A model generated the notes under the pieces. The model did no database searches and had not been told where the DNA came from. It was given only the letters and a program-made list of their open reading frames with translations. The translations under genes were made by a program, and so were the position numbers. Shown here one piece after another: positions 28,997-29,287 of a DNA stretch of 29,287 bases. The DNA is from a virus. Position 1 is the first letter of the stretch, and each line of letters opens with the position of its first letter. The DNA lies in IMG/VR virus record IMGVR_UViG_3300036985_000965, positions 1-29,287 of that record; one strand, given 5' to 3'.

Positions 28997-29287
28997 ATGA
29001 CTGACATCACACGATTTAAAGCAATATTCAAAGGATTAGATATTGCATATGGCACATATAAAATTGAAAAAGCCAAAGACAATGGTAAACAGGCAGGTAA
29101 GGCTATGGTCATCCGTAAGCCGCCTACTGATAACCTATGGATTGACCACCTTAATGGCGTAGAACCCAGTTTAGGTATTATTCCTATTCGAGCAGACAAC
29201 ACCTGTATATGGGGTTGTATTGATATCGACCAATATCCACTAGACCATGCCGGCCTTGTCACAAAAGTGCGCAAGCTAAACTTACCT
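28997..29287 (+). CDS. Archaeo-eukaryotic-type primase (TOTE-like), 3'-truncated
   Basis: ATG 28997 opens a frame without stop to the right edge (97 codons). The translation MTDITRFKAIFKGLDIAYGT, then WIDHLNGVEPSLGIIPIRAD, then NTCIWGCIDIDQYPLDHAGL matches the start of the AEP-superfamily primase domain described from TOTE conflict systems and also found in phage replication proteins. D76 and D78 in GCIDIDQY are the expected catalytic metal-binding Asp pair. The rest of the catalytic domain (His and third acidic motif) and any helicase part lie beyond the window. It follows the SSB-like gene by 99 bases, supporting a replicative primase or primase-polymerase. The conflict-system origin of the family does not mean defence here. 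Confidence 0.75.
   Translation, partial: MTDITRFKAIFKGLDIAYGTYKIEKAKDNGKQAGKAMVIRKPPTDNLWIDHLNGVEPSLGIIPIRADNTCIWGCIDIDQYPLDHAGLVTKVRKLNLP

Noticed and set aside
1-29287. tRNA genes, insertion sequences, integrase or attachment site
   Set aside because: No cloverleaf-like segment, transposase or integrase motif or flanking inverted repeats were seen; the DNA is almost fully occupied by phage genes.

Overview
The window is part of a tailed-phage genome (Caudoviricetes), most likely a virus of podovirus type. Coding is very dense, with many ATGA/TAATG stop-start overlaps and almost no intergenic DNA. Recognisable parts are two head-tail adaptor-like proteins, a P22 gp10/T7 gp12-like tail nozzle, two tail-fibre/adhesin proteins, a lysis cassette and four large ejection-type internal proteins. 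There is no recognisable tape measure, sheath, integrase, attachment site, tRNA or rRNA. Many gene products look like those of uncultured aquatic phages related to T7/P22/SU10-type podoviruses. That resemblance is from memory of the families, not from a search, and the host cannot be named from this sequence.

Layout. Positions 2-4939, plus strand: small virion genes, comprising a truncated head-decoration-like protein, a minor virion protein, a membrane/coiled-coil protein, a basic Gly/Lys protein, two adaptor-like proteins around a zinc-ribbon-like protein, two beta-rich structural proteins and a small acidic protein. Positions 4939-11660: two large repeat-built fibre/adhesin proteins (1304 and 873 aa) separated by a 37-aa ORF. 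Positions 11664-12774: lysis cassette of M15 endolysin, small holin-like membrane protein, Rz-like i-spanin and, wholly embedded in the +1 frame of the i-spanin, an Rz1-like lipoprotein of 53 aa (12527-12688). Positions 12776-15149: tail nozzle and two small virion-associated proteins. Positions 15237-25037: four large internal/ejection-type proteins (627, 827, 694, 1109 aa), several with exact internal repeats.

At 25 kb the coding strand switches. A minus-strand pair (27144 down to 24995) encodes an SNF2-type SF2 helicase and a Cas4/RecB-like PD-(D/E)XK exonuclease. The exonuclease 3' end overlaps the 3' end of the last virion gene by 43 bp. From an 82-bp divergent intergenic region carrying a perfect 10-bp palindrome, a second plus-strand operon starts: two conserved unknowns, an SSB-like protein with an acidic C-terminus ending in LPF, and the first 97 codons of an archaeo-eukaryotic (TOTE-type) primase cut by the right edge. 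This looks like the DNA replication/recombination module.

The points most worth attention are the embedded o-spanin, the exact-period repeat architectures (20 aa x 12, 11 aa x 5.5, 65 aa x 6, 74 aa x 2, 25 aa x 8), the short x-x-GG motif recurring in several virion proteins, and the TOTE-primase/SNF2/PD-(D/E)XK/SSB-like replication set with two uncharacterised partners.
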